Source of the DNA: Lactobacillus acidophilus
GTDB taxonomy: Bacteria > Bacillota > Bacilli > Lactobacillales > Lactobacillaceae
Reading direction: 5' to 3'
Assembly (NCBI RefSeq): GCF_034298135.1
Contig: NZ_CP139575.1
Coordinates: 1,860,001-1,924,000, forward strand
Length of the DNA: 64,000 bases
Shown: piece after piece, positions 7,353 to 15,136 of the stretch
Position numbering within the stretch: position 1 is the stretch's first letter
Layout of the letters: each line of letters opens with the position of its first letter
The notes under the pieces: generated by a model
What the model saw: only the letters and a program-made list of their open reading frames with translations
Database searches by the model: none
What the model was told of the DNA's origin: nothing
Program-made: the position numbers and the translations under genes

Positions 7353-8969
7353 TTGAATAAAAAAATCCTGTCCGGTTCATTTTGGCTATCATTTGGTAGT
7401 ATCGTCTCTAGAATTCTAGGAGTTGTTTATTTAATTCCATGGCTTATCATGCTTGGCAGCTACCATAATCAGCTAAATGCGCAGGCGTTATTCAATTCAT
7501 CTTATACGCCATATGCGCTTTTCTTATCTATTGGTACTGCGGGCTTACCTTCAGTTATTGCCCGGGAAGTATCACAATTAAATTCTCAGAATAGATATAA
7601 AGACAGCCTATATATTACAAAATTAGGCTTAATTATCATGCTTGTAATGGGATTAGCATGTGGTATTTTGTTATACGCTACTGCTCCTATAATTGCTAAG
7701 AATAGTCCAGTAGATTCAGTAGCTAGTGCTACTATTTCTATCCGCGTATTGGTTCCAGCTGTAATTATTTTGCCATCAATGAGTATGGTAAGAGGATGGT
7801 TTCAGGGGAACAACGATATGAAGCCATACGGCATTTCCCAATTATGGGAACAATTTGCGCGCATTCTATTTATTCTTTTATCTACTTTATTAGTGATCGA
7901 AGTTTTTCATCATAATTATGTGACAGCAGTTTATTTTAGTGTATTCGGTGCATGTGTGGGTGCTATTGCCAGTTATTTGTATCTTTTTGCGTATATGCGC
8001 AAGAAGTGGGGATACTATAAGGGGTTAATTGAAAAAAGTAAACCACGGGCTTTAAACAATGTTTATCGAAGCTTGCTTAATCTTTGGTATGCATCAATAC
8101 CATTTGTTTTACTTGGTTCATTCATTACTGTTACGCAATTAGTTGATCAACTTTTATTCAAGCAGATTTTGATTAGTTTTAACCATATGAGTAGCCAATA
8201 TGTGAGCTATTTGTATACCATATTTTCAGCTAATCCAAGTAAGATCACCACAGTAATAATTTCTCTTGCTACAGCAGTTTCTGAGACTAGTTTGCCACTT
8301 TTAGCTGGTCTTAAGTATAAGTCCAAGGATAATCAAGGAAGCATTAAAAAGCTGCTTTTAGAGAACTATCGCCTTCTTCTTTTTGTATTACTTCCGTTAG
8401 TGTCACTTGCAGCATTTGCTTCTTCGCCAATTTATACAGTACTATTTTCTCATGATAGTTTGGGTGCTTATTATTTGGTGGAAAACATTGTACAAAGTCT
8501 ATTAGCCGGCCTTGTGATGAACTCATTAACTTTGCTTCTAGCACTTAATATGAACAAATTGGCTGTTGGTTATATGATTTGGGGAATTATTGTCAAGATT
8601 GTATTACAGGTTCCTATGACGATGTTTATGAGTGCAGATGGTGCAATTCTTTCAACTGATATTGCCTTCTTACTTGTAATCGTGCTTAGTTATCATAAGC
8701 TTGATAAAACATATGATGTTAACTTGCATAGCTTGCTGCCGATTGTTGTAGTAAATGAAATCTACATTATCTTATTATTTATTTACCAACTTTTAATTGG
8801 ATATCATTTCAATAGTTTAGGAAGAATGGGAAGCTTCATCTATTTAGCAATCTTCGGTTTAGTATTCCTAGGAATTTATATCTTACTTGCTAATGTAATG
8901 GGGACTAGCGAGACAATTTTTGGCAAAAAGATCGGTTACCGCTATTATCGTTATAAACATTTTGAATAG
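7353..8969 (+). CDS. MurJ/YtgP-type flippase (MOP superfamily, polysaccharide biosynthesis protein)
   Basis: This 538-residue membrane protein has about 14 hydrophobic segments and belongs to the oligosaccharide/lipid II flippase group that includes YtgP (MurJ) of Gram-positive bacteria. Typical features are the opening LSGSFWLSFGSIVSRILGVVYLIPW, the conserved basic residues in MVRGWFQGNNDMKPYGISQLWEQFAR and the segment ETSLPLLAGL. It would move lipid-linked precursors across the membrane. The start is TTG 7353 with TTGAGG upstream. Which substrate it carries (lipid II or another glycolipid) cannot be told from sequence. A genome usually has several such paralogues, so I give no symbol. Confidence 0.82.
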   Translation: MNKKILSGSFWLSFGSIVSRILGVVYLIPWLIMLGSYHNQLNAQALFNSSYTPYALFLSIGTAGLPSVIAREVSQLNSQNRYKDSLYITKLGLIIMLVMGLACGILLYATAPIIAKNSPVDSVASATISIRVLVPAVIILPSMSMVRGWFQGNNDMKPYGISQLWEQFARILFILLSTLLVIEVFHHNYVTAVYFSVFGACVGAIASYLYLFAYMRKKWGYYKGLIEKSKPRALNNVYRSLLNLWYASIPFVLLGSFITVTQLVDQLLFKQILISFNHMSSQYVSYLYTIFSANPSKITTVIISLATAVSETSLPLLAGLKYKSKDNQGSIKKLLLENYRLLLFVLLPLVSLAAFASSPIYTVLFSHDSLGAYYLVENIVQSLLAGLVMNSLTLLLALNMNKLAVGYMIWGIIVKIVLQVPMTMFMSADGAILSTDIAFLLVIVLSYHKLDKTYDVNLHSLLPIVVVNEIYIILLFIYQLLIGYHFNSLGRMGSFIYLAIFGLVFLGIYILLANVMGTSETIFGKKIGYRYYRYKHFE

Positions 8970-8970
8970 A

Positions 8971-9005
8971 AAATAGGCATTACCTAAGTTGGTAATGCCT
9001 ATTTG
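8971..9005. terminator. Bidirectional terminator
   Basis: A perfect hairpin AATAGGCATTACC/GGTAATGCCTATT with a T tail lies between the convergent flippase gene and the small minus-strand gene. Confidence 0.88.
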
Positions 9006-9012
9006 GGTTCTA

Positions 9013-9249
9013 CTAAAAATTACGGTTAATATCGCCCATACTTGAACGCATAGCCTCGTCAACGTACTTAGATGCTTCAATATCTGCTTCTCTTAAAGCT
9101 TCTTGGACATCTTTGTGACTCATTTGGTTAACAAGGTAGAATTTTAAAGCCTTGTTAACTAATTCGCTAAAGTCAACGTCGTGAATCTCACTGTATTTGT
9201 CAATTAATTTACGAACATCGCTGTTCATTTCAAAGTGTTTTCTTGCCAT
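9013..9249 (-). CDS. Small conserved-looking hypothetical protein, possible ribbon-helix-helix type
   Basis: This is a 78-residue, charged, cytoplasmic protein. It begins MARKHFEMNSDVRKLIDKYSEIHDVDFSELVNKALKFYL. That pattern, with a short basic strand then two helices and the phrase FSELVNKALKFYL, resembles ribbon-helix-helix proteins such as antitoxins or CopG-type repressors. A good AGGTGGAG ribosome binding site precedes the ATG. No toxin gene is adjacent: upstream on the same strand is the end of nothing related, and it lies just downstream of the ABC permease gene, 36 bases away. Function unknown. Confidence 0.6.
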   Translation of the reverse strand: MARKHFEMNSDVRKLIDKYSEIHDVDFSELVNKALKFYLVNQMSHKDVQEALREADIEASKYVDEAMRSSMGDINRNF

Positions 9250-9285
9250 TTTTTACTCCACCTTTTCTATGGGGACATTATAGCA

Positions 9286-11817
9286 TTAATCGATTGATGA
9301 CAAAGCATCTAACATATTAATGCTCTTAATTTTATGGTGTACGACAATTGCTAAAACTGCAGTAATAAGGGCAGGAATTAGCGCAGAGAATACGAAGTTT
9401 AGTGGATACATATTCGGATCAAACATCGCAATATCTGGTGGCAGACTAGTAATAATGAAGTGATGCAACCACCAACCAAAGCCAAAGCCCACAATAATTC
9501 CAATACCGGATAAAATGATCGTTTCACGATAAATATACATAGTAGTTTCATTATTGTAGAAGCCTAACACTTTAATTGTAGAAATTTCGCGAATTCGTTC
9601 AGCGACATTGATGTTGGTTAAATTGTAGATGACAACTATGGCAAGCATCCCTGAAATTAAAATCAAAATAAAGATAACTTCATTTAGACTGCCAGTAAAA
9701 CTACCTAAAAGATTTCTATTTGATGAGTTAGAAATAACCGTTTCAATTGCTGCAGTTTGAACTAATTGGCGACTAACTTTATTGATTAAGTTTCGCTTAC
9801 GTGCAGTAACTAAATACGCGTTTACGTGATAATTGCCCACAGTCCTTTGATATTCTTTTTGATTCATGAAAATATAATGACCTAAGTACATTTCACAAAT
9901 TCCGCTAACCTTGAAGCGATAGGTTTTGCCATGATTGTTTGTTAACGAAATTGTGGAACCTTTTTTAGCATGTAAAATATTAGCTAATTTTTCGGAAATT
10001 ACTACTCCATCGTTAGGTAAAGCTAATTTTTTCTTGCTTTGACGTTCTCTTAGGTTGATCGACTTGCGGAAGTCTTTAGTGGATTTTGGTGCGATCAACA
10101 TAATATTTTCGGTTGAACCAGTTGAATTAATATGTTTTTTCAATTGCTGATATTGAACAGCAGTTGTAGTTTTAATATCTTTTTCTTTAAAAAGATTGTT
10201 TAATTTTTGCTGATCATTTTTAGTAACATTGGAACTTTTTAGAGCGATCACATCATTTTTTTGAATGGTTGAATATTGAATGTTACCAATGCCTTGAAGT
10301 GAATCACGAATACCAAATCCCATAACTAGCAGTCCGGTACAACCAGCTACACCCAAAATCGTCATTAGCATTCTGCTCTTATAACGAAAAATATTACGAG
10401 CTGTAACTTTTGCTGAAAAATTCATATGCTTCCATAACCAAGGAATGCGCTCAAGAAGAATCCTTGAGCCATTTTTAGGTGGTTTAGGTAAAAGTAATGC
10501 AGAAGGCTTTTCCTTTAAAGTTTCATGAAGCGTAAACATTGAAACGACTGTAGTTGAAATTAATGCAACTGTTAGTGAAATGAGGAGAGGCTTCCACGCA
10601 AAATTTAGCTGATAGCCTGTTCCTAAAGTAGAATTAGCTAAATATGCTTTGATAATTAAGTTAGGTAAGAATGTATACCCTAAACTAGCACCAATTGCGA
10701 CTCCGATAACAGCAGCTGAAGTACTGTAAAGTAAAAACTTGATTGCAATAGCACCATTGCCATAGCCTAAAGCTTTTAAGGTACCGATATTGGTACGTTC
10801 TTCTTCTACAAAACGCATCATGGTAGTTAAGCTGACTAAAGCAGCGACCGCGAATAAGAAGACAGGGAAGACATTAGCTAATACTTCCACGCGTTCTGAA
10901 TCGGCACGATAAGATGAGTAGCCCTGACTTTCTTCACGGCTACTGATTGTGTAACTTGGATAAGCAATTTTTATTTTGCTTTTTGGAACTTTAATATCAC
11001 CTGGGCTGATTGGAATGCCCCGCTTCATCATTTTTTCAGCAGCTTGTTTACGATATTGATTTTGATAAAGCTGCACGTATTTTTGATACTTATCAGCACG
11101 ATTTTGATTTAACGCATCTTGTAATTTCTTTTGATCTCGATAAACGTAATTACGATAAGTTACGCTAAAGGGACTTAAATTATCCGTATTTTTAAAAGTT
11201 ACACGTGAAACTTGGTAAACAGGAGACGCAAAAGCGTTATGGGTAGTAACTGCAATGCTTGTTAAATGACCATTACCAATATTAGTTTGACCAATTTGAT
11301 TTTTATCTAAGAATTCGCTCGACTTAACAAAGCCTACGATTTTATAGGTTCTATTTTTTAGAATACCAGGCTTTTCAAAAGTGATTTTTTGATCTAAATG
11401 ATATTTCCTTTTAAGCAAATAAGATAATGCAATCTCATTTTTATTATTGGGTAAGTGACCTTTAATCAATTCATAACTTGAAATATTGTTTGATTGAGAA
11501 AATACACGTAACGTATCTTTAGTTTGCTTAGTTTTTACATCTTGAAAATAGCCAAAGCTTGCTTGTTTAACTTCAGGTAAATTCCGAATGGTCATTCGAT
11601 CTGTTGAATTAATGCCGTAGTTGGAAGTAACTGTGACATCAGCAAGATTATGCTTAGTAAAAAAATCATTACCAGTTGCTCGCATATCAGGACCAGTCAT
11701 TTTTAAACCTACAAAAGCAAATGTACCCAGCCCCATCAGTAAAATAATGGCAATATAACGGCCAAGTGAATGCGTTATGGCTTGAAAAGCGTCTTTCCAT
11801 AAAATGTTTTTGTGCAT
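9286..11817 (-). CDS. ABC transporter permease, FtsX/MacB-like (DUF large permease)
   Basis: This 843-residue permease has an N-terminal membrane helix, a large outside domain, then two clusters of FtsX-type helices (around residues 320-430 and 730-830). Each cluster has the family signature in which a charged turn (RFVEEERTNIGTLKALGYG, AERIREISTIKVLGFY) lies between helices. ATG 11817 is preferred to the GTG at 11826 because AGGTGA sits 5 bases ahead of it. It partners with the ATPase gene immediately upstream in an operon. Such pairs export or extract lipids, peptides or antibiotics; the substrate here is unknown. Confidence 0.88.
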   Translation of the reverse strand: MHKNILWKDAFQAITHSLGRYIAIILLMGLGTFAFVGLKMTGPDMRATGNDFFTKHNLADVTVTSNYGINSTDRMTIRNLPEVKQASFGYFQDVKTKQTKDTLRVFSQSNNISSYELIKGHLPNNKNEIALSYLLKRKYHLDQKITFEKPGILKNRTYKIVGFVKSSEFLDKNQIGQTNIGNGHLTSIAVTTHNAFASPVYQVSRVTFKNTDNLSPFSVTYRNYVYRDQKKLQDALNQNRADKYQKYVQLYQNQYRKQAAEKMMKRGIPISPGDIKVPKSKIKIAYPSYTISSREESQGYSSYRADSERVEVLANVFPVFLFAVAALVSLTTMMRFVEEERTNIGTLKALGYGNGAIAIKFLLYSTSAAVIGVAIGASLGYTFLPNLIIKAYLANSTLGTGYQLNFAWKPLLISLTVALISTTVVSMFTLHETLKEKPSALLLPKPPKNGSRILLERIPWLWKHMNFSAKVTARNIFRYKSRMLMTILGVAGCTGLLVMGFGIRDSLQGIGNIQYSTIQKNDVIALKSSNVTKNDQQKLNNLFKEKDIKTTTAVQYQQLKKHINSTGSTENIMLIAPKSTKDFRKSINLRERQSKKKLALPNDGVVISEKLANILHAKKGSTISLTNNHGKTYRFKVSGICEMYLGHYIFMNQKEYQRTVGNYHVNAYLVTARKRNLINKVSRQLVQTAAIETVISNSSNRNLLGSFTGSLNEVIFILILISGMLAIVVIYNLTNINVAERIREISTIKVLGFYNNETTMYIYRETIILSGIGIIVGFGFGWWLHHFIITSLPPDIAMFDPNMYPLNFVFSALIPALITAVLAIVVHHKIKSINMLDALSSID

Positions 11818-11826
11818 TTTACTCAC

Positions 11827-12528
11827 CTACCATTCAATTGTACTTATATCAGCAGGCTTTTTATTAATTTTAATATCTTTAACACTACCATCATGAATAC
11901 GAATAACTTTATCAGCAATTGGTGCGATAGCAGCGTTATGGGTAACGATTAAAACTGTAGAACCATTTTTCCGACTCATGTTTTGTAAAATCTTCAAAAT
12001 TCTTTTACCAGTTTGATAATCTAATGCCCCTGTTGGCTCGTCACATAAAAGCAAAGCAGGTTTTTTAGCAATGGCTCGGGCAATTGCTACTCGTTGCTGT
12101 TCACCACCGGATAATTGAGCTGGAAAATTATTAGCACGATTTGCTAAATCAACTTGTTTAAGAGCTTCGTCACCACTCATTGCGTTCGGTACAATTTGAG
12201 CAGCCAGTTCCACATTCTCTTTAGCAGTTAGATTAGGAATTAAGTTGTAAAACTGGAAGACAAAACCAATATCATTTCTACGATAGGTAGTTAGTTGTTT
12301 GGCGTTATAACCTGCGATATTTTGACCAGCTACGATTACGTCTCCGCTGGTATTAGGTTCCATTCCTCCAAGGATGTTAAGCAAAGTAGACTTCCCAGCA
12401 CCCGATGAGCCAAGAATGATGACTAACTCGCCTTTATTTACAGAAAAAGAGATATCTTTATTAGCATAGATAGTCGTATTGCCCGATTGATAAGTTTTGG
12501 TATTATTTTTAATTTCTATATAAGCCAT
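11827..12528 (-). CDS. ABC transporter ATP-binding protein (MacB/LolD type)
   Basis: This is a 233-residue ATPase. Visible motifs are Walker [11 protein letters not shown]-loop in [13 protein letters not shown], signature LSGGEQQR, Walker [13 protein letters not shown] and the H-loop IVTHN. These are typical of the MacB/LolD group that pairs with FtsX-like permeases. ATG 12528 (MAYIEIKNN) fits an AGAAAG ribosome binding site; a TTG three codons upstream is in frame but badly placed. The permease starts 9 bases after this stop. It powers the partner permease at the inner face of the membrane. Confidence 0.92.
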   Translation of the reverse strand: MAYIEIKNNTKTYQSGNTTIYANKDISFSVNKGELVIILGSSGAGKSTLLNILGGMEPNTSGDVIVAGQNIAGYNAKQLTTYRRNDIGFVFQFYNLIPNLTAKENVELAAQIVPNAMSGDEALKQVDLANRANNFPAQLSGGEQQRVAIARAIAKKPALLLCDEPTGALDYQTGKRILKILQNMSRKNGSTVLIVTHNAAIAPIADKVIRIHDGSVKDIKINKKPADISTIEW

Positions 12529-12616
12529 GATTATCAACTTTCTAGCATAATTGTATAATTACTTTAACTTAACCATATTAAATCATAATTGTGATTAACA
12601 TATAAAGGAAAAGACT

Positions 12617-13927
12617 ATGGTAGATAAATTAGCAAGTTTATTGTTGAAAATAAGAAGGTTATCAGTATTTAGAGTGTTTCAAAGGACACTTGTTATGTTG
12701 ATGCCAATTGCAATTATTGGTGCATACTTCAAGATGATGCAGGATGTAGTATTTTCACCGGATAGTTTTATTTACAATATTTTTAATTTCGATGAAACAA
12801 TACCCGATCATATTTGGTATGCAGGTGCATTTATCAGTGGCGGTTTTACACGAGTGACTTTTGGGTTATTTGGTCTATACGCCGCTTATTTTGCTGCACG
12901 TTATACTGCACGTTTATATCATAAGGATTCAACTTTGGCAGGAATGGCTGCAGTGATTGTAATTATGTTTTGTGCTTATGCCAATAACATAGGAAATAAT
13001 GGGATAGATCGCTCGCCATTTTCATCAAGCTTGTTAAAAGTTAATACGCTACTTCTGTCATTATTAATTGGATATGGTGTGGGACAAATTTTTCATTGGC
13101 TAGGCAAGGATCATGAAATAATTAGTTATGAACACACTAGTCGCATCCGACAAAGAGCGTGGAATGCACTTTTGCCAACAAGTGTATCAGTTTTCTGTGG
13201 CATGATTTTGGGTGTAATTATATATGAACTACAAATAAAAATTTTGAGTTCTGGCACTTTTAAGTCTTTGGTAGCACAAGTTCAAGGCTCAAATAATGTT
13301 TTTGAAATTATTCCATTATTAGTAGTTGTGATGCTGCTTAGTTGGTTAGGAATTGGCTATCCTTTAACAGCTTTATCTAACTCTGTCACTACACCGGCAG
13401 CAACAGCTAACTTGAATTTTGCTTTGAAACATGGAGAAGCATGGAATGTACCGCATAAATTCTTAGGTAGCTCATTAGTCTATCCGTACGCTACGATGGG
13501 TGGAGCTAGTATATTTTTAGCATTAATTGTAATTGTGTTGATAACTAATAATAAATCTAAAGAAGACGATAATATTGCTAAGGCTAATTTGCTTCCGGTA
13601 ATGTTTAATTCTAATTGGGGCTTTGCGGTAGGGATGCCAGTCATTTTAAATCCGATTTTATTTTTACCATTTTTGATTATCCCAGTAGTTAATGTATCTT
13701 TGGCAGCAATTGCGATTTGTTTCCATATAATATCTCCATGCGTATATCCTGTATTAAAAGGAACACCTGGTATTTTAGTATCATTTTTTGGTTCTAATGG
13801 GAATTGGGTAAATTTAATTTTTTCGATTATTTTATTTATTCTTGATATTGTTATGTTTATTCCTATATCGTTATTGAGTCAAAAAATTGAGAAGGAGCTG
13901 AAGGTGTATGAGCAAAAGAATAATTAG
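12617..13927 (+). CDS. PTS EIIC domain protein (lactose/cellobiose-type permease), stand-alone
   Basis: This 436-residue membrane protein is of the PTS EIIC type: ten or so hydrophobic segments, a FRVFQRTLVMLMPIAIIGAYF opening, and a central substrate-binding part with PLTALSNSVTTPAATANLNFAL and NSNWGFAVGMPVILNPILFLPF. A functional PTS needs EIIA and EIIB partners, and none is nearby, so it must borrow them or act differently. It is transcribed with the hydrolase gene that overlaps its last 20 bases. AAAGGAAA precedes the ATG. The substrate is unknown; a beta-glucoside or chitobiose type is a guess from the family only. Confidence 0.8.
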   Translation: MVDKLASLLLKIRRLSVFRVFQRTLVMLMPIAIIGAYFKMMQDVVFSPDSFIYNIFNFDETIPDHIWYAGAFISGGFTRVTFGLFGLYAAYFAARYTARLYHKDSTLAGMAAVIVIMFCAYANNIGNNGIDRSPFSSSLLKVNTLLLSLLIGYGVGQIFHWLGKDHEIISYEHTSRIRQRAWNALLPTSVSVFCGMILGVIIYELQIKILSSGTFKSLVAQVQGSNNVFEIIPLLVVVMLLSWLGIGYPLTALSNSVTTPAATANLNFALKHGEAWNVPHKFLGSSLVYPYATMGGASIFLALIVIVLITNNKSKEDDNIAKANLLPVMFNSNWGFAVGMPVILNPILFLPFLIIPVVNVSLAAIAICFHIISPCVYPVLKGTPGILVSFFGSNGNWVNLIFSIILFILDIVMFIPISLLSQKIEKELKVYEQKNN

Positions 13928-14819
13928 CTTGCTAAAAAATCCTAATGTAAAATGGTTAGCAATTATTTTATTACTAGTAATAGCTCTATCAATACCGGGC
14001 TATAACTGGATGAAAGAAGACAATAGGGCAAGGGCACAAAGGCAAAAGTCTGTATTGTCTCCTGTAATTATGGTACCTGGTTCTAGTGCAACTACAGAAA
14101 GATTTAATCAGTTAGTTAACCAATTGAATTTAAATACACAGAATAAGCACAGTGTTTTAAAAATTAATGTGTCGACTGATGGAAATCTAACATACTCGGG
14201 CTCAGTTGATAGGAATGATAACGAGCCATTTATCATTATTGGTTTTAAAAATAATAAAGATGGCTATAGTAATATCAAAAAACAAGCAGCTTGGTTAGAT
14301 GAAGCATTTTATGCAATAAGTCAGAATTATAAATTTAATAATTTTAAGGCATTTGGTCATTCAAATGGAGGGCTAATTTGGACATACTGGCTTGAGCATT
14401 ATTATTCTGAATATTCTAGTGAAATAAAGATGAAGCGATTAATGACATTAGGTACACCATATAATTTTGATGAAAATGATATGCGGTATAAAACGCAAAT
14501 GCTTGAAGATCTTATTAAAGATAAAAATAAATTACCTAAAAATTTAGTTGTATATTCATTATCTGGTGGTAAAAGTTATGAATCTGATGGAATTGTCCCC
14601 GAAGCCAGTGTAGCAGCCGGAAAATATATTTTTCAAAATCAAGTTAAAAGCTATACGGCAATGACGGTAACGGGCAAAAAAGCTGATCATTCGGACTTGC
14701 CACAGAATGATCAGGTTATTCAAATCATTAGGCAATACTTGCTGGAGACAAATAAATTTAAAAATAATCAATCTCCTGCTGGACAAGCTAAAGAAAAAGA
14801 CAATAATAGAGGTGTATAG
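13908..14819 (+). CDS. DUF915 family alpha/beta hydrolase with N-terminal membrane anchor
   Basis: This 303-residue protein has one hydrophobic segment near residues 14-29 (VKWLAIILLLVIALSIPG), so it is probably membrane-anchored with the hydrolase outside. The alpha/beta-hydrolase fold is shown by PVIMVPGSS (oxyanion region) and the nucleophile elbow GHSNGG. An Asp in SDGIVPEAS and a His in DHSDLPQN complete a plausible triad. It overlaps the EIIC gene by 20 bases, with GAAGGTG ahead of its ATG, so production is coupled. DUF915 proteins are lipase/esterase-like with unknown substrates. Confidence 0.8.
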   Translation: MSKRIISLLKNPNVKWLAIILLLVIALSIPGYNWMKEDNRARAQRQKSVLSPVIMVPGSSATTERFNQLVNQLNLNTQNKHSVLKINVSTDGNLTYSGSVDRNDNEPFIIIGFKNNKDGYSNIKKQAAWLDEAFYAISQNYKFNNFKAFGHSNGGLIWTYWLEHYYSEYSSEIKMKRLMTLGTPYNFDENDMRYKTQMLEDLIKDKNKLPKNLVVYSLSGGKSYESDGIVPEASVAAGKYIFQNQVKSYTAMTVTGKKADHSDLPQNDQVIQIIRQYLLETNKFKNNQSPAGQAKEKDNNRGV

Positions 14820-15036
14820 AAAGATATATATTTATAGTTTACCGCTTTTTCACTTGTGGATAACTTTTGAAAATTAGCTAGAAAGGATGCTAAAAAGAAA
14901 AAAATTTTTATATTTTTGAATAAAAAATCTCACTTTGTGAAGCATTACGAGCGCTTTAATATCAAGCGATTAAGGCCAATTTTATATTTTTAATCACAAT
15001 AAAGAATAAAAATGTGGAAAAAGTTCAAAATAATAC
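14820..15036. other. AT-rich intergenic region upstream of clpL with a DnaA-box-like site
   Basis: No open frame of note is seen here. A perfect 9-base DnaA-box-like site (TGTGGATAA, complement TTATCCACA) lies at 14855-14863. A second lies at 15045-15053, inside the clpL promoter spacer. I see no clear terminator for the upstream hydrolase gene. Confidence 0.45.
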
Positions 15037-15064
15037 TTGCAATCTGTGGATAACATGTTATACT
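15037..15064 (+). promoter_or_regulatory. clpL promoter
   Basis: A TTGCAA -35 and TATACT -10 are 16 bases apart, and the -10 is preceded by TGT, making an extended -10. It lies directly ahead of the CIRCE element. Confidence 0.75.
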
Positions 15065-15079
15065 TATAAATGTAAAGAA

Positions 15080-15106
15080 TTAGCACTCAACGCACTAGAG
15101 TGCTAA
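15080..15106. promoter_or_regulatory. CIRCE element (HrcA operator)
   Basis: TTAGCACTC, nine bases, then GAGTGCTAA: a perfect CIRCE inverted repeat. It sits just downstream of the clpL -10 box and would be in the 5' leader, the usual site for HrcA repression, which is relieved by heat stress. Confidence 0.96.
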
Positions 15107-15136
15107 TAGACTTAAATTGATTGGGAGTGTTTATAT

